Shown here in pieces: positions 1-6,674 of a stretch of DNA of 22,049 nt. Within the stretch, counting starts at the first letter, position 1. Each line of letters begins with the position of its first letter. The notes beneath the pieces were generated by a model, which worked only from the letters and a program-made list of their open reading frames with translations, was not told the origin of the DNA and searched no databases. The stretch is from assembly GCA_945877045.1 (NCBI GenBank), contig CAMCQW010000005.1:1-22049 (forward strand). Direction: 5' to 3'. The DNA is from Chryseobacterium gleum. GTDB taxonomy: Bacteria; Bacteroidota; Bacteroidia; Flavobacteriales_D; Crocinitomicaceae. A program made the translations under genes and the position numbers.

Positions 1-264
1 CGCCTTGAACAAGAAATGATTTTTTACATCGAAAAGCTAGATGTTTCAGAAGAAAAAATGCGATTAGAACATCATTTAGATTACTTTTTAGCAACCATGG
101 AGACGCCTCTTTGCGGGAAAAAATTGGGTTTTATTGCACAAGAAATTGGGCGGGAAATAAATACCTTGGGAAGCAAATGTAATCAAGCACAGATGCAAAA
201 AATAGTAGTGGAGATGAAAGACTCGCTAGAAAAAATAAAAGAACAAGTACTTAACACCTTGTAA
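1..264 (+). CDS. YicC/YloC family endoribonuclease, C-terminal part (5' end outside window)
   Basis: The reading frame is open from the first base of the window, so this is the 3' end of a gene that starts upstream; the internal ATG at 16 is not taken as the start. The 87 visible residues match the C-terminal domain of the YicC/YloC family (DUF1732): an RLEQE start, then the 'EEKMRLEHHLDYF' region, a 'GKKLGFIAQEIGREINTLGSK' type core with the QE.xREINTxGSK signature, and a MK..LEKIKEQVLN tail. Members of the family are metal-dependent endoribonucleases; the physiological substrate here cannot be inferred. The stop codon lies one base before the gmk start, and yicC-gmk adjacency is common in bacteria, so co-transcription with gmk and nadD is likely. 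Confidence 0.88.
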   Translation, partial: RLEQEMIFYIEKLDVSEEKMRLEHHLDYFLATMETPLCGKKLGFIAQEIGREINTLGSKCNQAQMQKIVVEMKDSLEKIKEQVLNTL

Positions 265-265
265 C

Positions 266-838
266 ATGAACTTGCAAGAAGGAAAATGTATAATCATCTC
301 TGCGCCATCAGGAGCAGGAAAAACGACCATCGTTCATGCATTGCTTACTTCGTTACCACAACTTGCTTTTTCTGTTTCTGCCTGCAGCAGAGAGCCCCGA
401 AGTAATGAAAGAAATGGAATTGATTATTATTTCATCGGTGTAGAAAAATTTAAGCAGGAAATCTCGGATAATTCCTTCGTTGAATGGGAAGAGGTATACA
501 CCAATGCCTATTATGGCACACTCAAAAGCGAAATAACGAAACTCTGGGCTGCAGGAAAGGTGGTGGTTTTTGATGTCGATGTTGTGGGTGGATTAAACCT
601 AAAAACTTTTTTTGGCGAGAATGCCTTATCTGTTTTTATAGCACCTCCTAGTCTAAACGCCCTTGAAAAACGCTTAAGAAATAGAAAAACAGAAACAGAA
701 GACAAAATAAATCAACGCATAAATAAAGCAACCGTAGAACTTAAACGAGCAGAAGAATTTGATGTAATCATTCTAAATGATGTATTAAGTGATGCGATTG
801 CAGAAGCGAAAACAACGGTTCTAAATTTTTTAACATGA
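266..838 (+). CDS. gmk: Guanylate kinase
   Basis: Guanylate kinase phosphorylates GMP (or dGMP) to GDP with ATP in the cytoplasm, an essential step in purine nucleotide synthesis and salvage. The 190-residue product has the usual length. It begins with a beta strand and the P-loop SAPSGAGKTT (residues 12-21, Lys19 the ATP-phosphate lysine), followed by the GMP-binding segment SREPRSNERNGIDYYF (about 41-56), which corresponds to the TTR.pR.gE.dG.dY.F signature, and VEWEEVYTNAYYGT (about 73-86). A lid-like stretch RLRNRKTETEDKINQRI lies near residues 136-152. The start is one base after the upstream stop codon, and the gene overlaps nadD by four bases (ATGA), which implies translational coupling. 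Confidence 0.96.
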   Translation: MNLQEGKCIIISAPSGAGKTTIVHALLTSLPQLAFSVSACSREPRSNERNGIDYYFIGVEKFKQEISDNSFVEWEEVYTNAYYGTLKSEITKLWAAGKVVVFDVDVVGGLNLKTFFGENALSVFIAPPSLNALEKRLRNRKTETEDKINQRINKATVELKRAEEFDVIILNDVLSDAIAEAKTTVLNFLT

Positions 839-1449
839 ATATTGGCTTATATTTTGGCACCTTCAACCCTATTCATGTTGGGCATCTTGTAATTGCTAAT
901 TATATGGCTGAATTCACGGATTTAGACCAGGTTTGGTTCGTTGTTTCTCCACAAAATCCCTTAAAAGATAAAAATTCTCTTTTGCCAGATTTTCATCGCC
1001 TAGCCTTAGTGCGAGAGGCAATCTACGAGAACCCTAAATTATCCGCTAGTGATGTTGAGTTTCATTTATCAAAGCCCAGTTATACGATCACGACCATGGG
1101 TTATTTGCTTGAAAAGTATCCACAGCATAGTTTTTCCTTAATAATGGGGGAAGATAATTTAAGAACGCTACACAAATGGTACAATCATGAAGTGTTATTA
1201 AAAAAGCATAAGATATACGTTTATCCTAGAGTACTCACTATTCAAGAAGAACAAGAAGTAATGACGCTTAGCGAACAATTAACTAATAATTATTCAGGGC
1301 ATCCTAATATTATCTTTTGTAATGACGCGCCGGTGATGAAAGTCTCTGCAAGTTTTATTCGTCAGGCAATAAAAGAAGGAAAGGATGTCCGTTATCTACT
1401 AACCGAACCGGTTCACAAGTATTTGGAAGAAATGCGTTTCTATAAATAA
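835..1449 (+). CDS. nadD: Nicotinate-nucleotide adenylyltransferase
   Basis: NadD transfers AMP from ATP to nicotinate mononucleotide, giving nicotinate adenine dinucleotide, the penultimate step of NAD synthesis. The 204-residue protein has the nucleotidyltransferase signature GTFNPIHVGH at residues 8-17 (His14 and His17 are the nucleotide-binding histidines), the LPDFHRLALVREAI segment, a GEDN substrate-binding turn near residue 104, and a C-terminal SASFIRQAIKEGKDVRYLL motif corresponding to the ISSTxIR element of the family. Its ATG overlaps the gmk stop. It is convergent with the next gene, with the two stop codons abutting at 1449/1450 and no spacer for an intrinsic terminator. Confidence 0.94.
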   Translation: MNIGLYFGTFNPIHVGHLVIANYMAEFTDLDQVWFVVSPQNPLKDKNSLLPDFHRLALVREAIYENPKLSASDVEFHLSKPSYTITTMGYLLEKYPQHSFSLIMGEDNLRTLHKWYNHEVLLKKHKIYVYPRVLTIQEEQEVMTLSEQLTNNYSGHPNIIFCNDAPVMKVSASFIRQAIKEGKDVRYLLTEPVHKYLEEMRFYK

Positions 1450-2841
1450 CTATATAACTTCTATTCGAAGTACGTAACTTGACTGTTCAAATAAATAATT
1501 CTCGTACCTCAGTTCTATCAAGTAAATACCTGCGGCTAGCTCCATTGGGAGTGCTACAAAAGTGTTGTTTCCTGATCTGCCATTTTGAATTTCTTTGCCC
1601 TGAACATCATAGACAGCATATTGAAAATCTTTTATAAAATCATTTGGTGAACGAATAACAAGGTTTTGTCCGGATAATGTGGGGTTTGGATAGGCGGTGA
1701 AATTTTCCAGATCACTTTGGTTTTCAAAGAATGGACGATCAAACTTAAATAGAAACAAGCCATTGTTCCGATCAGAAACTAGTATTCTATCACTTTTAAA
1801 CAAAGCATAAACACCCCACGCTCCCCACATCGTGAAATTTGTAGCGTCGGGCAACAAATAGGTGTCATATGCAGCAATTTCCCCGGGGGGATTCATGCGT
1901 AAGTCATAAATGCGCAAACCAGCGTTGTAATAGGAGACAAAGGCTAAATCATTCGATATTTGCACATTGTGAGCGGTTAATTCCGCGGTAGAATTGCTTG
2001 TTCCAAAAAATTGAGTGGGTGAAATCGTCCAGTCATCGGCAACGGAACACTTTTTTATTTTCAGGCCTTGTGTTTCATCAGTGAATACATAGGTTTTTTT
2101 ATCGGGAGAAAGCCAACCTTGGTGATTATAACCTTGCTGATTGTAAAATGCGAGACTATTTAGATAGGTCGGGGTGGCCGGCTGCGTAAAGTCATACACA
2201 CGGATGCCATCATAGCCACAATTCATAATAGCTATATTATCGCGGACATAAATATCATGCACCTCCTGAATGTCATTTGGACCTTGCCACAACAAGGTTG
2301 GATTAATGGGGTCTGTTAGCGAAAAAACGCACAGAGGTATCATGGATAAATTAATGCCGGCTACAATAGGAGTTACCATACACATATACAATAAAGCGTC
2401 CATTGTGTCGATAAATAAATTATGTGTCCTTCCAAAAAGATTGTTTTGCAAATCTGCTACAAGCACAACAGAGTCGGGCATATACGCCATGTCTATTATC
2501 TGTAAACTACTGGGCCCTTCATCGCAAACAGCATAAATATAATGTTGATAGAACTTGAATTCTCTTGTGATGGCCATAGAGGAACTGTATTTCCCTTTAA
2601 TAAAACCGATTAGTTTTAACTTATTATCCGCTGTCAATTCAAAAAAATGGGATCCTTCCGTTGATCCAACAACAGCGTATTCATTATTGTTGTATTCAAA
2701 TCCCCAACAACTACTATAGCGAACATTTGTTGAGTTGGTAAAGAGCGTATCTTCGTTCCATTGATCTAATTTTTGAATGTTTTTGATCTCTTGAGAAAAT
2801 CCAGAAAAGGCAATAAAAAAGAGAAAAAAGATGCGCATCAA
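1450..2841 (-). CDS. Secreted LVIVD-repeat (choice-of-anchor B-like) protein with T9SS sorting domain
   Basis: This 463-residue protein is predicted to be exported: it starts MMRIFFLFFIAFSGFSQ, a short basic N-region, a hydrophobic core and a likely cleavage after FSQ. The body has several repeats in which an extended strand is followed by 'I.D...P' or 'VYDF..P' turns (for example LQIIDMAYMPDSVVLVADL, IRVYDFTQPATPTYL, LRIYDLRMNPPGEI), as in LVIVD-repeat beta-propeller-like proteins such as choice-of-anchor B proteins. The last ~80 residues begin with a YPNPTLSGQ motif and contain YDVQGKEIQ and GIYLIELRY, the pattern of a type A T9SS sorting domain, so it should reach the cell surface or medium. 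No catalytic motif was recognised and the ligand is unknown. Eight bases separate it from the upstream RNA methyltransferase gene, so both probably share one promoter. Confidence 0.82.
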   Translation of the reverse strand: MMRIFFLFFIAFSGFSQEIKNIQKLDQWNEDTLFTNSTNVRYSSCWGFEYNNNEYAVVGSTEGSHFFELTADNKLKLIGFIKGKYSSSMAITREFKFYQHYIYAVCDEGPSSLQIIDMAYMPDSVVLVADLQNNLFGRTHNLFIDTMDALLYMCMVTPIVAGINLSMIPLCVFSLTDPINPTLLWQGPNDIQEVHDIYVRDNIAIMNCGYDGIRVYDFTQPATPTYLNSLAFYNQQGYNHQGWLSPDKKTYVFTDETQGLKIKKCSVADDWTISPTQFFGTSNSTAELTAHNVQISNDLAFVSYYNAGLRIYDLRMNPPGEIAAYDTYLLPDATNFTMWGAWGVYALFKSDRILVSDRNNGLFLFKFDRPFFENQSDLENFTAYPNPTLSGQNLVIRSPNDFIKDFQYAVYDVQGKEIQNGRSGNNTFVALPMELAAGIYLIELRYENYLFEQSSYVLRIEVI

Positions 2842-2849
2842 AATTTGAT

Positions 2850-3410
2850 TTAAGTTTTTGCTTGTAATTGAGGTTGTAACTTCTTACTAAACTCCCACAA
2901 AACAATTCCAGCACAAACGCTCACGTTTAAACTGTGTTTTGTTCCAAACTGAGGGATTTCAATTACGGCGTCTGCGATATCTACCACCTCTTGACTTACG
3001 CCATTCACTTCATTGCCAAAAATTAATAAAAAAGAATTGCCCGCAAGCTGATCAATAGTATTCAGCCACATTGTCTCTTCGGCTTGTTCTATTGCGCAAA
3101 TGGTCCAACCAAGTGACTTATATTCTTTCGTTAGTTCAAGGATGGACTGTCTATATTCCCACCTTACGTTCTCTGTTGCGCCCAACGCAGTTTTATGAAT
3201 GTCTTTATGGGGCGGGCATGCGGTAATGCCACACAAAAAAATTTGTTGAATAGAAAAAGCATCGGAAGTCCTGAAAAATGTTCCAATATTATTGAGTGAT
3301 CTTATATCATCTAGCACGATAATAACAGGGATTTTGGGTTGTTCTTTATATTCAGATTCGGAAACTCGATTCAGCTCCCACAATTTTAATTTTTTATTGG
3401 CGATGTTCAT
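2850..3410 (-). CDS. TrmH/SpoU-family RNA 2'-O-methyltransferase
   Basis: A SPOUT-fold methyltransferase that is likely to methylate ribose 2'-OH groups in tRNA or rRNA using S-adenosylmethionine. All three family motifs are present in the 186-residue product: NNIGTFFRTSDAF at 40-52 (Asn and Arg of motif 1), LLIFGNEVNGVS at 128-139 (motif 2), and IPQFGTKHSLNVSVCAGIVL at 152-171 (motif 3, the SAM-binding knot). The frame is open upstream to a TTG at 3467, but the ATG at 3410 is chosen because a good Bacteroidota promoter lies inside the longer version (3438-3468) and because the extra residues have no family counterpart. The exact substrate nucleotide cannot be told from sequence. Diverges from mutS. 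Confidence 0.88.
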   Translation of the reverse strand: MNIANKKLKLWELNRVSESEYKEQPKIPVIIVLDDIRSLNNIGTFFRTSDAFSIQQIFLCGITACPPHKDIHKTALGATENVRWEYRQSILELTKEYKSLGWTICAIEQAEETMWLNTIDQLAGNSFLLIFGNEVNGVSQEVVDIADAVIEIPQFGTKHSLNVSVCAGIVLWEFSKKLQPQLQAKT

Positions 3411-3437
3411 AAGAAGTGATTGAAATCTTTTGAAATA

Positions 3438-3468
3438 CGAAGATATGCGCTTACTTTTAACGTACAAA
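3438..3468 (-). promoter_or_regulatory. Promoter of the RNA methyltransferase-LVIVD operon
   Basis: Read on the minus strand, TTTG at 3468-3465 is followed after 19 bases by TATCTTCG at 3445-3438. This fits the Bacteroidota -33 TTG / -7 TAnnTTTG promoter well, with one mismatch in the -7 box. Transcription would start near 3431, about 20 bases before the ATG at 3410, which excludes the upstream TTG start. Confidence 0.6.
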
Positions 3469-3495
3469 AGTCAGTAAATCATTTGATTTAACGAA

Positions 3496-6129
3496 ATGAA
3501 AGTTACAAAAGAAATAGCGGAAACGCCATTAATGAAGCAATACAATCAAATAAAGTCCCGGCATCCTGATGCCTTGTTGCTTTTTCGCGTTGGTGATTTT
3601 TACGAAACATTTGGAGAAGACGCTGTTCGGACGTCGCGCATATTAGGAATTATATTAACTAAGAGGAAAAATGGAAGCGGAACAGACATAGAGCTTGCAG
3701 GATTTCCCCACCATTCATTAGACGTTTATCTACCACGATTAGTTAGGGCCGGTCTTCGAGTAGCAATCTGTGATCAACTAGAAGATCCTAAACTGACAAA
3801 AACGATTGTAAAAAGAGGCGTTACAGAGCTTGTAACGCCCGGCGTAGCTTATAACGACCAAGTATTACATCAAAAGAAGAATAACTTCCTTTGTGCAATT
3901 CATTTTGATAAAAATATTACCGGCGTCTCTTTTTTGGATGTGTCAACCGGGGAGTTTTTAGTGGGGCAAGGAGACAAAGAATACGTAGATAAATTAATTG
4001 CAGGATTTGAGCCGAGTGAATTCCTCTACGCCAGAAAAGACCAGGCCTTGTTTAAGAAACTATTTGGTGAAAATAATTGCAGCTTTAGGTTGGAAGACTG
4101 GGTTTTTAGTTCCGAAAATGCCAATGAACGCTTGAACAAACACTTCAAAACAAAATCATTGAAAGGATTTGGTGTTGATGAAATGGGCGCTGCCATCATC
4201 GCTGCGGGTGCCGCATTGTATTACCTTTCTGAAAACCAACACAAAGAATTTTCCCACATCAATCGCCTTTCGAGAATTACTGCTACCAACCATGTTTGGC
4301 TAGACCGTTTTACCATTCGTAATTTAGAGTTGGTTTATTCACCACATGAAAATGCTAAAACACTGCTAGATGTCTTGGATAATACGCGAACCCCCATGGG
4401 CGGACGCTTATTGAAGCGTTGGTTAATCATGCCGTTAAAAGATCCACAAGAAATGGGCGCTCGGCACGATGTCGTTGAGTGGTTAAAAAACAATCCTGTT
4501 TGTTCGGAAGAATTAGCTGGTCTTCTCAATGAAATCGGTGATTTAGAACGGTTAATCTCAAAGGTTGCCGTTGGAAAGGTTAATCCGAGAGAAGTTTCAC
4601 ACTTGAAAAGAACCCTCATAAATATCCCTAAAATAAGTGCCCTTTTAGAAACGAATAAGCAAATTGCATCGGTTCAACACATTCAATCTCAACTTAACAA
4701 TTGCCATGAATTTGTTTCTAAAATTGAGAATTATCTAGATCCTGAACCAGGCATTCAGATTGGGAAGGGGCGTGTTATTCGTGAGGGATTGGATAAAACG
4801 CTGGATGAATTACGAGACATTTCAGCTAATGGCAAAGATTATTTAGAAAAATTACAAGAACGAGAGGCCAGCAGAACAGGCATAACTAGTTTAAAGGTGT
4901 CGTTTAATAATGTCTTTGGATATTATATCGAAGTTAGGAATACACATAAAGATAAAGTGCCTGAAGAATGGGTCAGAAGACAGACGCTTGTAAATGCAGA
5001 ACGATACATTACGGAAGAGTTAAAGGAATACGAAACTAAAATTTTAGGGGCAGAAGAGAAAATTTATGAAATCGAGTCCCGGCTCTTTTCTGAATTAGTG
5101 TCATGGCTAAGTGGGTTTATTGTTCCTGTCCAACAAAACGCTGCTGTTATTGCAAAATTAGATTGCTTGTATTCCTTTGCTTATGTCGCCTTAAAGTATA
5201 ATTACGTGAGGGCAGAGATAAACGAAGGGCTTGCTATCAACATACATAATGGGCGTCATCCAGTAATCGAGCAGCAATTAGCGCATGGGGATGATTTTAT
5301 TGCTAATAATCTTTTTTTAGAGAATAGCAGCCAACAGATAATTATGATCACCGGGCCAAACATGAGTGGAAAAAGTGCTTTATTAAGACAAACGGCACTC
5401 ATCGTATTGATGGCACAAATGGGATCTTTTGTCCCTGCCGAAAAAGCAGAAATAGGCTGGGTAGACAAGGTTTTTACCCGCGTTGGTGCTTCGGACAATA
5501 TTTCCTCGGGGGAATCAACTTTCATGGTTGAAATGAATGAAACGGCAAGTATTCTGAATAACATTTCTGAGCGCAGTTTGATTTTATTAGATGAAATTGG
5601 GCGAGGAACAAGTACCTACGACGGTGTTTCTATTGCTTGGGCCATTGCTGAATTCCTACACGAACATAAAAGCGCGGCATGTAAAACCCTTTTTGCTACC
5701 CATTACCATGAACTCAATGAAATGGCAAATCGATTTAGCCGGATAAAGAATTTTACCGTCGCAGTCAAAGAGGTGGGGAATTCTATCTTGTTTCTTAGAA
5801 AATTGATCCACGGTGGAAGTGAACATTCATTCGGAATTCATGTGGCAAAAATGGCGGGGATGCCTTCTGTGGTGGTAAGACGAGCAGAAGAAGTGTTGAA
5901 AGACCTAGAGCTTTCCCATGCCAATGTGGGAGGAAATCCTGGCGGGGCAATGGCAGTAAAAGGCCATAAGAAAAATAAAAGTGATGCCATGCAGTTGAGC
6001 TTTTTTCAATTAAACGACCCTGTACTAGAGAGTATTCATGAAGAATTAATGGGTATAGACATTAACGTTCTGACCCCCGTTGAGGCATTAATTAAGCTCC
6101 ATGATATTAAAAAACTTATTGGCGGCTAA
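3496..6129 (+). CDS. mutS: DNA mismatch repair protein MutS
   Basis: MutS binds mismatched or looped DNA and, with ATP, recruits MutL to start repair. The product is 877 residues, slightly longer than the 853 of E. coli. The mismatch-reading motif FYE is at residues 35-37 (GDFYETFG). Then come the connector, lever and clamp regions (a characteristic RRQTLVNAERYITEELKEYE segment lies in the middle of the protein), and the ABC-type ATPase: Walker A GPNMSGKS at 620-627, signature-like SSGESTFMVEM, Walker B ILLDEIGRGTS with Asp699/Glu700, and the H-loop ATHYHEL. The C-terminal tail has the helix-turn-helix dimerisation sequence SFGIHVAKMAGMPSVVVRRAEEVL. All key residues are present, so the protein should be active. 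It is monocistronic, with a probable terminator just downstream. Confidence 0.98.
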   Translation: MKVTKEIAETPLMKQYNQIKSRHPDALLLFRVGDFYETFGEDAVRTSRILGIILTKRKNGSGTDIELAGFPHHSLDVYLPRLVRAGLRVAICDQLEDPKLTKTIVKRGVTELVTPGVAYNDQVLHQKKNNFLCAIHFDKNITGVSFLDVSTGEFLVGQGDKEYVDKLIAGFEPSEFLYARKDQALFKKLFGENNCSFRLEDWVFSSENANERLNKHFKTKSLKGFGVDEMGAAIIAAGAALYYLSENQHKEFSHINRLSRITATNHVWLDRFTIRNLELVYSPHENAKTLLDVLDNTRTPMGGRLLKRWLIMPLKDPQEMGARHDVVEWLKNNPVCSEELAGLLNEIGDLERLISKVAVGKVNPREVSHLKRTLINIPKISALLETNKQIASVQHIQSQLNNCHEFVSKIENYLDPEPGIQIGKGRVIREGLDKTLDELRDISANGKDYLEKLQEREASRTGITSLKVSFNNVFGYYIEVRNTHKDKVPEEWVRRQTLVNAERYITEELKEYETKILGAEEKIYEIESRLFSELVSWLSGFIVPVQQNAAVIAKLDCLYSFAYVALKYNYVRAEINEGLAINIHNGRHPVIEQQLAHGDDFIANNLFLENSSQQIIMITGPNMSGKSALLRQTALIVLMAQMGSFVPAEKAEIGWVDKVFTRVGASDNISSGESTFMVEMNETASILNNISERSLILLDEIGRGTSTYDGVSIAWAIAEFLHEHKSAACKTLFATHYHELNEMANRFSRIKNFTVAVKEVGNSILFLRKLIHGGSEHSFGIHVAKMAGMPSVVVRRAEEVLKDLELSHANVGGNPGGAMAVKGHKKNKSDAMQLSFFQLNDPVLESIHEELMGIDINVLTPVEALIKLHDIKKLIGG

Positions 6130-6136
6130 TTTTTTT

Positions 6137-6167
6137 CAATAAACACTAAAAAATTATTGTTTTTTTT
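6137..6167 (+). terminator. Probable mutS terminator
   Basis: A 6-bp AT-rich stem (CAATAA at 6137-6142 with TTATTG at 6154-6159, 11-base loop) is followed at once by eight T residues. The stem is weak but the U-tract and its place eight bases after the mutS stop support termination. Confidence 0.45.
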
Positions 6168-6169
6168 CA

Positions 6170-6177
6170 TAAATTTG
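6170..6177 (+). promoter_or_regulatory. -7 box of the tRNA-Gly/tRNA-Leu promoter
   Basis: TAAATTTG matches the Bacteroidota -7 consensus TAnnTTTG exactly and is followed by GCCCTCC; the start would be near 6184. A good -33 TTG at the usual spacing is not obvious because the upstream stretch is the T-rich end of the mutS terminator. This is the only clear promoter before the two tRNA genes and implies a ~140-base leader. Confidence 0.55.
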
Positions 6178-6251
6178 CCCTCCTTAATAATTGATAGCTA
6201 AAAAATTTAGGGCTTCTCACTAAACGAAGAGAGAATAATTTTTAAATATAA

Positions 6252-6290
6252 GCGAGTGTAACTTCAGCCAAGGCAGAGTGAGCACGACCT
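6252..6290 (+). other. tRNA-Gly-like 5' half in the tRNA leader
   Basis: This leader segment resembles the 5' half of the tRNA-Gly gene that begins 70 bases later: both begin GCGAG, both have TCAG at the D-loop position, and both contain the 11-base string GAGCACGACCT (6280-6290 here, 6343-6353 in the tRNA). After that the similarity stops and a 7-bp hairpin (TAATATT 6290-6296 with AATATTA 6303-6309) follows. There is no anticodon loop, T arm or 3' acceptor strand, so it is not a functional tRNA; it could be a decayed duplicate or chance similarity. Confidence 0.35.
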
Positions 6291-6321
6291 AATATTAAAC
6301 GAAATATTAGAATTAAATAAT

Positions 6322-6397
<76 letters not shown>

Positions 6398-6430
6398 TTA
6401 TTGTGCCGGCAATCTTTTAGATTGTATTTC

Positions 6431-6514
6431 GCTCGAGTGGTGGAATCGGTAGACACGCCGGACTTAAAATCCTGTGCCTGTATGGGCGTGCGGGTTCAAG
6501 TCCCGCCTCGAGTA
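6431..6514 (+). tRNA. tRNA-Leu (UAA)
   Basis: A class II tRNA of 84 bases with no encoded CCA. The acceptor strands GCTCGAG and CTCGAGT pair with a terminal G1-U72 wobble, also seen in E. coli tRNA-Leu. The D arm contains TGGTGGAATCGGTAGACAC, typical for leucine tRNAs. The anticodon loop CTTAAAA carries TAA (reads TTA and TTG), the long variable arm is formed by GCC/GGC, and the T arm is GCGGG/CCCGC with TTCAAGT. The discriminator base is A, as required by leucyl-tRNA synthetase. The anticodon stem CCGGA/TCCTG has one C-U mismatch at its second pair. Confidence 0.95.
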
Positions 6515-6515
6515 C

Positions 6516-6546
6516 AAAAAACCCGACTTAATGTTGGGTTTTTTTG
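6516..6546 (+). terminator. Terminator after tRNA-Leu
   Basis: Stem AACCCGAC (6520-6527) and GTTGGGTT (6533-6540) with a 5-base loop and one G-U pair, preceded by an A-run and followed by a T-run. A strong rho-independent terminator placed directly behind the tRNA operon. Confidence 0.85.
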
Positions 6547-6591
6547 TTATAAAAGCCTTGTGAATTGGCTTCCACCTTTCACGAGAAAGTT

Positions 6592-6623
6592 AAACCCCGG
6601 AGAATTTATTCTTTGGGGTTTTT
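6592..6623 (+). terminator. Second hairpin terminator, last of three consecutive hairpins
   Basis: AAACCCCGGAGAA (6592-6604) pairs with TTCTTTGGGGTTT (6609-6621) around a TTTA loop, giving 13 pairs including two G-U, and is followed by further T residues. Two smaller hairpins precede it (6553-6571 and 6576-6589). In the forward direction it looks like a terminator although no gene lies between it and the tRNA terminator. On the minus strand it could also end kup transcription, but there the U-tract is poor. Confidence 0.6.
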
Positions 6624-6674
6624 CGGTTTAAATTGGGTGATTTATTAGACAAAACATTTAAAAAAGTTTCTACC

